A stretch of DNA of 59,214 bases from Desulfacinum infernum DSM 9756. GTDB lineage: Bacteria > Desulfobacterota > Syntrophobacteria > Syntrophobacterales > DSM-9756. Position 1 is the first letter of the stretch. Every line of letters begins with the position of its first letter. The notes under the pieces were generated by a model. The model had not been told where the DNA came from, did no database searches, and worked only from the letters and a program-made list of their open reading frames with translations. Below, in pieces: positions 8,355-16,039 of the stretch. The DNA is taken from positions 1-59,214 of the forward strand of contig NZ_FQVB01000029.1 of NCBI RefSeq assembly GCF_900129305.1, written 5' to 3'. The translations under genes were made by a program, and so were the position numbers.

Positions 8355-9007
8355 TACACCCGCCTTTTCATGTCAATGATGTGGAGGCGCCGAGAGACCT
8401 TGTCGGCCATATCGGCTAGCTTGCCCACCAGTCCGATGAGTTCCTTGATCTGTAGCTTGACGAAGGGGTTCAGTTCATGGTCGGCAAAAAGCCTGGAGAT
8501 GAGACGCCGCTCCAAGTGGTCTCCCTGACTTTCCTTCTTGTCGATCAGATCCCCCAGGGCCTTGAGATCATCATCCCGCTGGAAGAGTGCCCGCACCTGT
8601 CGAGCCGCCAGGTCGCAGGCATCCATGGACAGGTCGATGAGTTCCATGAAGTCCTCGCGGATGAATTCCGGGATACACAGCCTTTGGGTCTGGATCGTGT
8701 AAAGGATGGTCTCCAACTGGTTCGGGATGTCGTCCAGCGCGTCCAGCAATTGCAGCATGTCTCCGCGGGACTCGGGAATCAGGGCCTTGGCGTAGATCAG
8801 ATCCTTGATTTCGTCCCGAATGTCGTCGGCGCTGGACTCGAACTTGTGCGTCCTTTCGATGTGAAAATCGAAATTCTTGCACTGAGGATTGACCAGGCAT
8901 GTCTGCAGGGCCTCATAAAAGCTCGCCTGGGTCTTTTTGAGTGTCTCCAAATACTTAAAGATCAAGTCGATGACAATCTGTTCCCGTTTGAAAAGAAAAC
9001 TCAACAT
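8354..9007 (-). CDS. DUF47/PhoU-like phosphate transport accessory protein
   Basis: This all-helical cytoplasmic protein of 217 residues begins FLFKREQIVIDLIFKYLE and carries the FESSADDIRDEI and LDDIPNQLETIL blocks of the DUF47 (PhoU-related) family. Such proteins are nearly always encoded beside a PiT transporter and are thought to control its activity or bind metal clusters. Here it is upstream of, and overlaps, the half-length PiT gene. Length and sequence look complete. Confidence 0.88.
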   Translation of the reverse strand: MLSFLFKREQIVIDLIFKYLETLKKTQASFYEALQTCLVNPQCKNFDFHIERTHKFESSADDIRDEIKDLIYAKALIPESRGDMLQLLDALDDIPNQLETILYTIQTQRLCIPEFIREDFMELIDLSMDACDLAARQVRALFQRDDDLKALGDLIDKKESQGDHLERRLISRLFADHELNPFVKLQIKELIGLVGKLADMADKVSRRLHIIDMKRRV

Positions 9008-9063
9008 GCCTCGCCCCTTTCATCCTTCCGCGATTCTTCCCTATGCAGGGGAATCGGCAGAAT

Positions 9064-9645
9064 CTAGTCTTCTTTTGAATGCTTTTCCAGAAATATCAGA
9101 TGATCGCAGTGGAGCATGAGGGTCCACATGGCCGAGCGTTCCCGTTTGGAGAGGGCGTCCTCGCCCAGGCTCGTGCCGAAGTAGCCGTTCACGACCCGGG
9201 TTTCCACGCGGGAGAGCCAGTCCAGGAGTCGCAGGGGGGAGCCGCCCTGGAGGTAGAGGGAGGCATCGTTCACAAAAAGGTGGGTGGGCTTCAGATCCAG
9301 GGCTTGGACAAAGAGCGGTTCGATTCGGCGGGCGTTTTCCCGGGCCAGGGCGGCCTTTTCCTCGTCGTCCCGGCCGGTGAGGCGGGGAGCGTGCAGTTCC
9401 GTTGTCAGGACATGGACGTGGGGCGCCGAAGGGGTCTGGAGCCTTCCTCCGATCCCCGGCCTGCCGATGCGCCGGGCCAGGTCGGGCGGAATCTGCGGAG
9501 CCAGGTCCACCACCACCAGTGGCCCCGATTCATGGCGTGCCACTTCGTGGAGCAGATCCCGGGTCAGAGTGGTCTTTCCGCTGTTCACCTCTCCGACGAT
9601 GAGCGTGAAGCGGTCGCGGATCCTATCCGGAGTCGGTGTTTCCAT
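9064..9645 (-). CDS. P-loop NTPase at the end of the ECF transporter operon
   Basis: This 193-residue protein has a clean Walker A (GEVNSGKTTLT, about residues 18-28) and a hydrophobic strand ending VVVDLAP, but lacks the ABC signature. Later segments include THLFVNDASLYLQGG and HCDHLIFLEKH. ATG 9645 shares one base with the TGA of the EcfT gene (TGATG), so it is translationally coupled to the transporter. It may be a small GTP/ATP-binding accessory factor for the imported vitamin precursor. I do not recognise a named family; function is unknown. An in-frame ATG at 9687 is less likely. Confidence 0.75.
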   Translation of the reverse strand: METPTPDRIRDRFTLIVGEVNSGKTTLTRDLLHEVARHESGPLVVVDLAPQIPPDLARRIGRPGIGGRLQTPSAPHVHVLTTELHAPRLTGRDDEEKAALARENARRIEPLFVQALDLKPTHLFVNDASLYLQGGSPLRLLDWLSRVETRVVNGYFGTSLGEDALSKRERSAMWTLMLHCDHLIFLEKHSKED

Positions 9646-10319
9646 CACAGACCACCCTTTCGGTCCCACCAGATCAGCAGAGTGCACAGAAGGGCGGCGG
9701 CCAGTGCGGCCCCCGCATCCCTGATTCCCAGCCTGCCCGAAGGCGTCTCCGTTCGCTCCCTTCTGGAAAAGCCACGGGATTCCATGGCCAAAGCCAGGTG
9801 ATCGGCCAGGATGAAGGCCTGGAACAGCAAAGGGATCACCAGGGCGGTGAAGTGGCCGATGTTGCCCGGGCGGAACCGAAGGTCGATGCCGCGGGCCGTC
9901 TGGGCGTCGCGGATGTTGCGGATTTTCCGTCCCATGAGAGGAACGTATCGCATGGCCGTGGTCAACATGAAGACGAAGACGTAGGGCACTTTCATGGCCC
10001 GTAGAGCCCCTGCCAGCTCTTCGGCCGTAAGCATCCGGAAGAAGACGAAGGAGGCGGCGAAGAGATTGTGCAGCCGGACAGAGAGGTCCACGGCCGTTTT
10101 GAGATCGAAGGCGAGCAAGGAGACGAGGAAGACGATGGCGATCATGGGCAGCGTCAGGCGGAGGGAAGCGCCCCAGGGTCTCAATAGGCCCAGGAGCGGG
10201 ATGAGCGTCAAGAGTCCGGCGGCTTCCAGCAGCAGAACGGTCCGGGAGTGGGTGGCCAGCACCGTTGCAACGAAAAGAAGGCCCAAGCCCAGTCGGATGC
10301 GAGGATCCAATGCCTTCAT
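9645..10319 (-). CDS. ecfT: ECF transporter transmembrane (T) component
   Basis: This CbiQ/EcfT-type integral membrane protein of 224 residues couples the two ATPase domains to the substrate-binding S component. It has several hydrophobic helices (LGLGLLFVATVLATHS, LTLPMIAIVFLVSLLAF). The two Arg-Gly coupling motifs that dock on the ATPase are visible as TARGIDLRF and AMESRGFSRR. It overlaps the ATPase gene upstream by four bases (ATGA) and the P-loop gene downstream by one, so all four genes are read as one coupled unit. Confidence 0.9.
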   Translation of the reverse strand: MKALDPRIRLGLGLLFVATVLATHSRTVLLLEAAGLLTLIPLLGLLRPWGASLRLTLPMIAIVFLVSLLAFDLKTAVDLSVRLHNLFAASFVFFRMLTAEELAGALRAMKVPYVFVFMLTTAMRYVPLMGRKIRNIRDAQTARGIDLRFRPGNIGHFTALVIPLLFQAFILADHLALAMESRGFSRRERTETPSGRLGIRDAGAALAAALLCTLLIWWDRKGGL

Positions 10320-11779
10320 GCCGAAAACCTCAATTTCTTCATCCCCTCTTCCGGCAGGGAGGTGTCTTGGGTGAGCCGGCCGTCTTCCAGCAGCAGCCAT
10401 CGGGTGCACGTGGCTCGGGCGAATTCCAGGTCGTGGGTCACCACCAGGGTGGTGGTGCCGCGCTTCGAAAGTTCGCCCATCAGCCGGGCCAGATCCTGGC
10501 GGAACCGGCCGTCTTGACCCGCGGTGGGCTCGTCCCAGATGAGGACTTTCGGGGCCATGGCGGCGATGGAGGCCAGAGCCACGCGCTTCTTCTCGCCTTC
10601 GCTCAGGCGATACGGGGACCGTTCCCATAGCGGATCGATCCGGAAAAGACGGCGGACCTCCTCCACCCAGCTTTCGGCAGGGGCCAATCCCTTGGAGGCG
10701 AGCAGGCGGACTCCGGCGAGCACCTCGTCCCCCACCCGGGGTTTGAAGAACTGGTCGTTGGGATTTTGAAAGGAGACGCCGATTCGGGAGGCGACCCGGT
10801 GGGCGGGTAGGCCATGGACCGGTTTGCCTTGGCAGAGCACTTGGCCTCTCGAGGGTTTGAGAAGGCCGCTCAGGTGCTTGACCAGCGTGGTCTTGCCCAC
10901 GCCGTTTTTTCCCAGGATGGCCACCCTTTCCCCCCGGCGAAGGACGAAGGAGACGTCTTCCAGGATCGTCCTTCCGGAACGTTGGCAGGTCAGATCGAGG
11001 ACCTCCAGCAGGATTTCGGCGGCGGGGTTCGGTTCCGGGCGTGAAATCGGAGGATAAGCCGGCACGATTCCCGCCGCCTGCAGATGGGCCAGGCACCGGT
11101 CCGGGGGGCCGTCGAAACGGATGGAGCCGCCGTCCAGCACGATCACCCGGGAGACGTCCTGCAGGTAGGCGTCGGAGAGATGTTCCGCCACGACAAGGGT
11201 GGTGCCGGCCGAGTGGATGTCTCGGAGGATCTTTCGAACCAGGGTCCTGTTGGGCGGATCCAGGTGAGCGAAGGGCTCGTCCAGGATCAAGACCCGGGGC
11301 CGAAGGCACAGGACGGAGGCGATGGCCACCAGTTGCTTTTCGCCTCCGGATAGATCGTGAGGGGGGCGATCCAGGAGATGTTCCAAGGGGAGCCGGCGGC
11401 ACATTTCCAGGGTACGGGATTGAATTTCGGCAGGGGGCAGTCCCAGGCTTTCCAGACCGAAGGCCAGCTCGGTCCGGACCGAGCCGGAAAAGAGGTGGGC
11501 GTCCGTGTTCTGGAGGACCAGCCCCACATGGGGCAGGAACTGAGACGGCGAAGTGTGTGCCACGTCCAGGCCGCACACCGAGGCCCTGCCTTTCAGCTTG
11601 CCGCCGAAAAAGTGGGGGATCAGGCCGTTGAAGACGTAGGCCAGGGTGGATTTTCCGGAGCCGCTGGCGCCAAAAAGAGCCACATACTCGCCCTGCCGGA
11701 CTTCCAAGTGGATGTCGTTCAGAACCCACGGGGGAGGCGAGGGATGGTAGCTGTAGGAAAGGCCCTCCAGAAAGATCAC
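10316..11779 (-). CDS. ECF transporter double ATPase (fused EcfA1-EcfA2)
   Basis: This 487-residue protein has two complete ABC ATPase domains in one chain. The first has Walker A GASGSGKST, signature LSGGEKQ and Walker B VLILDEP. The second, from about residue 265, has Walker A GKNGVGKTT, signature LSEGEKKR and Walker B VLIWDEP. Both have switch histidines (VVAEHLSD, VVTHDLE). It powers uptake by the ECF module. ATG overlaps the S-component stop by four bases. Many group I ECF systems split these domains into two proteins; the fused form is also known. Confidence 0.92.
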   Translation of the reverse strand: MIFLEGLSYSYHPSPPPWVLNDIHLEVRQGEYVALFGASGSGKSTLAYVFNGLIPHFFGGKLKGRASVCGLDVAHTSPSQFLPHVGLVLQNTDAHLFSGSVRTELAFGLESLGLPPAEIQSRTLEMCRRLPLEHLLDRPPHDLSGGEKQLVAIASVLCLRPRVLILDEPFAHLDPPNRTLVRKILRDIHSAGTTLVVAEHLSDAYLQDVSRVIVLDGGSIRFDGPPDRCLAHLQAAGIVPAYPPISRPEPNPAAEILLEVLDLTCQRSGRTILEDVSFVLRRGERVAILGKNGVGKTTLVKHLSGLLKPSRGQVLCQGKPVHGLPAHRVASRIGVSFQNPNDQFFKPRVGDEVLAGVRLLASKGLAPAESWVEEVRRLFRIDPLWERSPYRLSEGEKKRVALASIAAMAPKVLIWDEPTAGQDGRFRQDLARLMGELSKRGTTTLVVTHDLEFARATCTRWLLLEDGRLTQDTSLPEEGMKKLRFSA

Positions 11780-12258
11780 GGATGCCAGATGCCTCCCTTC
11801 CGAAGGACATGCAGGGCCGCGATGCCCAGGATGGTGCCGCCCAGGGTACTCACGGAAAAGGCGATCATCAGGGTGGCCAACGGCATGGTTTTTCCCATGA
11901 AAACGGGCGCCACCAGCCAGACGCTGGCCAGGGATCCCAGCAGTCCGGTGCCTATCACCTCACCGAGTCCGGCCGCATAGATGTTGCGCGTGGCCTTGTA
12001 GGCCAGTCCGGCCAGCAGGGCGCCGATCATGCCCCCGGGAAAGGCCAACAGGGTGCCCAGTCCCAGGAGGTTGCGGATCACGGCCGCAAGGGCCGCCACC
12101 GCCACGGCGTATCCGGGGCCGAGCATCACGGCGCTCAGCACGTTGATCATGTGCTGGGCGGGAAAGCACTTGGAAATGCCCACCGGGATGAAGATGGGGG
12201 ACAGGGCCACCGCGATGGCCACAAAGATAACGGCTCGTGCCACTTTCCGCGTTTCCAT
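11776..12258 (-). CDS. thiW: ECF transporter S component, ThiW-like
   Basis: This small hydrophobic protein of about 160 residues has five or six predicted helices (VARAVIFVAIAVALSPIFI, MLGPGYAVAVAALAAVIRN, FPGGMIGALLAGLAY). GPGYAVAVAALAA and FPGGMIGALLAG resemble ThiW, the S component for the thiazole precursor of thiamine. The assignment is strengthened by a TPP riboswitch just upstream. ATG 12258 sits behind AAAGGAGT, so the 29-residue extension to 12345 is rejected. Substrate (hydroxyethylthiazole or thiamine) is inference. Confidence 0.85.
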   Translation of the reverse strand: METRKVARAVIFVAIAVALSPIFIPVGISKCFPAQHMINVLSAVMLGPGYAVAVAALAAVIRNLLGLGTLLAFPGGMIGALLAGLAYKATRNIYAAGLGEVIGTGLLGSLASVWLVAPVFMGKTMPLATLMIAFSVSTLGGTILGIAALHVLRKGGIWHP

Positions 12259-12290
12259 GCAAGACTCCTTTCCGCTTCGGGTTTCGACAA

Positions 12291-12321
12291 AAGAAAAACC
12301 GCATTTCCCACGGGAAAGCGG
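12291..12321 (-). terminator. Expression-platform terminator of the TPP riboswitch
   Basis: On the minus strand CCGCTTTCCC pairs with GGGAAATGCGG (one bulged base), followed by TTTTTCTTTT. It lies between the riboswitch and the thiW ribosome binding site, so ligand-bound RNA would stop transcription before the operon. Confidence 0.8.
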
Positions 12322-12387
12322 CACGTCAAAGCCCGCCCCGCACAAGAACGGTCTTCGTGCGGGTGCCTTCGGCAGTCTTTGTCCGTG

Positions 12388-12473
12388 TCACTTCCCTACG
12401 CTGGTATTACCCAGATCAGGTGATGAGGGTTGCCCCGCCGCCGCGGGACTCTCAGCAAAACCACCCCTAGTGA
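12388..12473 (-). promoter_or_regulatory. TPP (THI-box) riboswitch
   Basis: Read on the minus strand, the segment shows the conserved THI blocks in order: ACTAGGGGTG, GCTGAGAG, ACCCTCATCACCTGATC and TGGGTAATACCAGCGTAGG. These form the pyrimidine- and pyrophosphate-sensing arms that bind thiamine pyrophosphate. It precedes the thiW-ecfA-ecfT operon and is followed by an intrinsic terminator, pointing to transcriptional shut-off when thiamine is plentiful. Confidence 0.97.
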
Positions 12474-12481
12474 CCCTTCGG

Positions 12482-12510
12482 CTCATATCACGACGGCCTT
12501 CGGGAATCAA
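12482..12510 (-). promoter_or_regulatory. Probable sigma-70 promoter of the riboswitch operon
   Basis: On the minus strand TTGATT (12510-12505) and TATGAG (12487-12482) are separated by 17 bases, placing the start near 12475, right at the beginning of the riboswitch. Confidence 0.55.
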
Positions 12511-12556
12511 TGTTGCCATGGTCCTTTTTGACGAAAAGGAATGGCGCATTGCGAGG

Positions 12557-12585
12557 TTGACAGAAAAGGGGTGCAAATGTATTTT
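12557..12585 (+). promoter_or_regulatory. Sigma-70 promoter of the TrpX-like gene
   Basis: TTGACA (12557-12562), a 17-base spacer and TATTTT (12580-12585) make a near-consensus promoter with a start near 12592, about 70 bases before the coding region. Confidence 0.7.
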
Positions 12586-12661
12586 CCTGCCAGTGTTTTT
12601 GAGGGCTTAGAAAGGTATGGGGGGCAGTTGTCGGATTCTTCGGACACAAAGGAGCGGGACC

Positions 12662-13624
12662 ATGAAGATTGTGAAGGCCATCGGGTTGTGTGCCCTTGTC
12701 TTGGCGCTGGTTGTTCCGGCCGCGGCCCAGGACAAGATGATCACCATCGGCATCAGCCAGATCGTGGAACATCCGGCCCTGGATGCGGCCCGTCAGGGCT
12801 TTATCGACGCACTGGCCAAGCACGGCTATGTGGAAGGCAAGAATGTGACCTACGATATCCAGATCGCCCAGGGCAACATGGCCACCGCCAACAGCATCGC
12901 CAAGGCGCTGGTGGGGAAGAAGGTGGATCTCATCCACAGCATCGCCACCCCCACGTCCCAGGCGTGCGTGAACGCCACCAAGGAAATTCCCATCATCATC
13001 TCGTCCGTGACCGATCCGGTGGGCGCCGGTCTGGTGGAAAGCCTGGAGCGGCCGGGGGGCAATGTGACCGGCACCACGGACCGGAGCCCCGTGGACCGGC
13101 AGGTGGACCTCATCCTGGAGGTTGTGCCGAATCTCAAGAAGCTGGGCTTCATCTACAATTCGGGCGAGGACAACTCCATCTCGTCACTCAATCAACTGAA
13201 GGAGGAATGCGCCAAGCGCGGCATCGAAGTGGTGGAGGCCACGGTGAGCAATTCCAGCGGGGTCTTCATGGCCGCCAAGAGCCTGGTGGGGCGTGTGGAT
13301 GCCATCCACATTCCCACGGACAACACGGTGGTTTCCGCTTTCGAGTCCGTGGTCAAGGTGTGTGAAGACAACAAGGTCCCGCTTTTTGCCGCCGATATTG
13401 ATTCGGTGCCGCGGGGCGCCATCGCCGCCTTGGCCATCGACTACTACCGTTTGGGCCTGCAGAGCGGTGAGATGGCCGTGCGGGTGCTGCAAGGGGCGGA
13501 TCCCGCCACCATGCCCGTAGAAACCCTGAAAGACCTCAATCTCTACGTGAATACCCAGGCCGCCGAAAGGATGGGAGTGAAGCTGCCGGAAGCGGTCGTC
13601 AAAAGGGCGGACAAGGTGCTCTAG
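12662..13624 (+). CDS. ABC transporter substrate-binding protein, TrpX family
   Basis: This exported binding protein of 320 residues starts with a signal peptide (KIVKAIGLCALVLALVVPAAAQ) and continues as the ABC_sub_bind fold (COG2984). Typical blocks are GFIDALAKHGYVEGKNV, IPIIISSVTDPVGAGLV and GNVTGTTD. Family members feed TrpY/TrpZ-type importers for aromatic amino acids or related compounds. ATG 12662 follows AAAGGAGC; the 15-residue extension upstream would disrupt the signal peptide. A strong terminator follows, yet the permease and ATPase genes lie 0.7 kb downstream, so the binding protein may be made in excess. Confidence 0.9.
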   Translation: MKIVKAIGLCALVLALVVPAAAQDKMITIGISQIVEHPALDAARQGFIDALAKHGYVEGKNVTYDIQIAQGNMATANSIAKALVGKKVDLIHSIATPTSQACVNATKEIPIIISSVTDPVGAGLVESLERPGGNVTGTTDRSPVDRQVDLILEVVPNLKKLGFIYNSGEDNSISSLNQLKEECAKRGIEVVEATVSNSSGVFMAAKSLVGRVDAIHIPTDNTVVSAFESVVKVCEDNKVPLFAADIDSVPRGAIAALAIDYYRLGLQSGEMAVRVLQGADPATMPVETLKDLNLYVNTQAAERMGVKLPEAVVKRADKVL

Positions 13625-13646
13625 GGCGAACTTCGGATAGAGGGGC

Positions 13647-13688
13647 GAAGGGGAAAGGGACGGCCAAGTCCCTTTTCCCCTTCTTTTT
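13647..13688 (+). terminator. Intrinsic terminator after the TrpX-like gene
   Basis: A stem of about 15 base pairs (GAAGGGGAAAGGGAC with GTCCCTTTTCCCCTTC), loop GGCCAA, is followed by TTTTT. Confidence 0.9.
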
Positions 13689-13744
13689 GTCACGAGATGA
13701 AGACCTAGACGGAGCGTTTTTTCCATCGGGTTTCTCTATCTCCG

Positions 13745-13835
13745 CGCCCTTGGCGGGCGGGGATAAACTCTGCCCCTATCCAGGGTGTTAATGGGTTTTT
13801 GCAGGGGCGGGCTTTACGCCCGCCCTTCAGGACCG
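13745..13835. repeat. Bipartite GC-rich palindrome repeat, partial copy
   Basis: Two inverted hairpins (GCGGGCGGGG...GCCCC and GGGGCGGGCTTTACGCCCGC) match elements at 24530-24690, 32270-32385 and 51284-51445. This copy looks degenerate in its first half. Confidence 0.7.
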
Positions 13836-13846
13836 CGCCGCGAGAA

Positions 13847-14265
13847 TTAATTTGAAAGAGAACCGCGAATGAACGCGAATAGACGCAAATCTTCTTAGTT
13901 GTAGAAACTGCGAAGGCTGCAATGAGGATGCCCGGCAATGCAAGGGGCGCGCAGCGACTCATAGAGAATGGCATATCGCGGCGTTCCGACAAATGCCCTT
14001 GCTCCGGCCCGCTCTTTCATCCATGCGGGGTGGCGCAAGGGGGACCATGACCGTTAATGTGAAAGAGAACCGCGAATGAACGCGAATAGACGCAAATCTT
14101 TTTAGTTGTAGGAACTGCGAAGGCCGCAATGAGGGTGCCCGGCAATGCAATGGGCGCGCAGTGACTCACAGAGAATGGCATATTGCGGCGTTCCGACAAA
14201 TGCCCTTGCTCCGGCCCGCTCTTTCATCCATGCGGGGTGGCGCGAGGGGAGCCATGACTGTTAGA
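13847..14265. repeat. 207-bp tandem duplication upstream of the TrpY-like gene
   Basis: Two direct copies, 13847-14053 and about 14054-14260, differ at only a small number of positions. Each begins with GAAAGAGAACCGCGAATGAA. With 13625-13846 this fills the 0.66-kb gap between binding-protein and permease genes. An inverted match to the first ~40 bases lies at 55990-56036. No coding capacity is credible; the second copy contributes the DNA just upstream of the permease gene. Confidence 0.85.
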
Positions 14266-14289
14266 GAGAAGGGATCGACCGAAGGAACC

Positions 14290-15183
14290 ATGTCCTTTTA
14301 TGCCTTTATCGGAGCGTGGGAGCAGGGCCTGGTCTACGGGCTCATGGTGTTGGGTGTCTACCTCACCTTTCGGGTGCTCGACTTTCCGGATCTGACGGTG
14401 GATGGATCCCTGCCGCTGGGGGCGGCCGTTTCCGGCGCCATGATCGTTCATGGCATGGATCCCTTTGTAAGTCTGGGAGCGGCCGTGTTGGCCGGAGCGG
14501 CGGCGGGGGCGGTGACGGCGCTTCTGGCCACCAAGCTTCGCATCATGAGCCTGCTGGCCAGCATCATCACCATGACGGCCCTCTATTCCATCAACATCCG
14601 GATCATGGGCCGGCCCAACCTGACGCTGCTGAACAAGCCCACCATCTTTGATGCGCTGAACTTTTTCGGGCTTCCCCAATATGTCCTGGTTCCCTGCATC
14701 TTCCTGGTCATCGTGGTGGTCTGCAAGGTTCTGCTGGATCTTTTCCTCCACACCCAGGTGGGGCTGGCGCTTCTGGCTACGGGAGACAACCCCCAGATGA
14801 TCCGCTCCCAGGGCGTCAATACGGACACCATGATCATTCTGGGCGTGGCTCTTTCCAACGCCTTGGTGGCGTTGGCCGGAGGGCTGGTGGCCCAGAGCCA
14901 GGGCTTTGCCGATGTGGGCATGGGCATCGGTACCATCGTGGCCGGCCTGGCATCGGTCATCTTGGGTGAAAGCCTTGTCGGCAAACACTCCGTGGTGCGC
15001 CACACCCTGGCGGTGCTGGCCGGTTCGGTGGTGTATCGGCTGGCCATTGCGGTGGCCCTGTCTTATCAGGTGGGCTTCCTGCGGCTGACTCCCAGCGACC
15101 TCAATCTCATCACGGCTGTCCTGGTGGTCATCTGTTTGACGGTCCCGCTGGTGCGGGAAAAGATACGTTTCAAGAGAGCGTGA
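14290..15183 (+). CDS. ABC transporter permease, TrpY family
   Basis: This 297-residue integral membrane protein of the COG4120 / branched-chain permease superfamily begins MSFYAFIGAWEQGL. Hallmarks are GVYLTFRVLDFPDLTVDGS and GLVAQSQGFADVGMGIGTI, the latter followed by a Gly-rich helix. It forms the membrane channel for the TrpX-like binding protein. ATG 14290 follows GAAGGAA; the longer frame reaching into the 207-bp repeat is rejected. The ATPase start (GTG) overlaps the stop by four bases. Confidence 0.9.
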   Translation: MSFYAFIGAWEQGLVYGLMVLGVYLTFRVLDFPDLTVDGSLPLGAAVSGAMIVHGMDPFVSLGAAVLAGAAAGAVTALLATKLRIMSLLASIITMTALYSINIRIMGRPNLTLLNKPTIFDALNFFGLPQYVLVPCIFLVIVVVCKVLLDLFLHTQVGLALLATGDNPQMIRSQGVNTDTMIILGVALSNALVALAGGLVAQSQGFADVGMGIGTIVAGLASVILGESLVGKHSVVRHTLAVLAGSVVYRLAIAVALSYQVGFLRLTPSDLNLITAVLVVICLTVPLVREKIRFKRA

Positions 15184-16001
15184 ACGAACAAAAGGGCTGG
15201 AACGTGCTGGAGATCAGCAATCTGACCAAGATATTCAACCGGGGAAGCATCAACGAAGTCACCGCCATCCGTTCCCTGAGCTGCTTTGTCAACAAAGGGG
15301 ATTTTGTGACCGTGATCGGCAGCAACGGTGCCGGCAAGTCCACCCTGCTCAACCTGGTGGCGGGCACCTATCTGCCCGATGAGGGGTCCATCCGGCTGGG
15401 GGGTCACGACGTGACCTTCTGGCCCGAGCACAAGCGGGCGGCCTATATCGGGCGTGTTTTTCAGAATCCCTTGTCCGGAACCTGCGCTTCCATGAGCATT
15501 GAGGAGAACTTTGCCATGGCATCCCGCCGCGGGCTGGGGGTGAGCCTGAAATGGGGGGTGACGCGCCGGGACAGGGAGTTTTTCAAGGAAAAGCTGCGGC
15601 TCCTGGGACTTGGCCTGGAGCACCGCCTCAGGGACAAAGTGGGTCTCCTTTCCGGGGGTCAGCGCCAATCCTTGACCCTCTTGATGGCCACGCTGCGCCG
15701 CCCGCGGCTTCTGCTCCTGGATGAACACACGGCCGCCTTGGACCCTCGAACGGCCCAGCAGGTGCTGCAGCTGACCGAGGAGATCATCCGGGAGATGGAG
15801 CTGACGGCGGTCATGGTGACCCACAACATGCGCCACGCCTTGGAACTAGGCAACCGCTTGATTATGATGCATCATGGTCGCATTATTCTGGACGTGGCCG
15901 GAGAGAAGAAGAAGGCTCTTTCGGTACAGGATTTGCTCCACGAGTTTTCCAAGTTGCGAGGCGGCGATGAGATAGCCGACGACAAGATGCTGCTCATCTG
16001 A
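15180..16001 (+). CDS. ABC transporter ATPase, TrpZ family
   Basis: This 273-residue ABC ATPase has Walker A GSNGAGKST, Q-loop GRVFQNPLSG, a signature changed to LSGGQRQSL, Walker B LLLLDEH (His instead of the usual Pro, typical of COG1101 proteins such as this) and H-loop VMVTHNM. The start is GTG 15180 overlapping the permease TGA. With the two preceding genes it forms a three-part importer. Substrate unknown; aromatic amino acids are the family's named example. Confidence 0.9.
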   Translation: MNEQKGWNVLEISNLTKIFNRGSINEVTAIRSLSCFVNKGDFVTVIGSNGAGKSTLLNLVAGTYLPDEGSIRLGGHDVTFWPEHKRAAYIGRVFQNPLSGTCASMSIEENFAMASRRGLGVSLKWGVTRRDREFFKEKLRLLGLGLEHRLRDKVGLLSGGQRQSLTLLMATLRRPRLLLLDEHTAALDPRTAQQVLQLTEEIIREMELTAVMVTHNMRHALELGNRLIMMHHGRIILDVAGEKKKALSVQDLLHEFSKLRGGDEIADDKMLLI

Positions 16002-16039
16002 CGGGTGTCAGTCGGACGAGCGAGGGGAGGAGGCTTTCC

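Noticed and set aside
9645-11810. 721-codon minus-strand frame overlapping the ECF ATPase
   Set aside because: Only the last 224 codons (EcfT) are real; the rest is the ATPase gene read out of frame.
13847-14265. CRISPR array
   Set aside because: Only two direct copies of 207 bp with no spacer structure; a tandem duplication instead.
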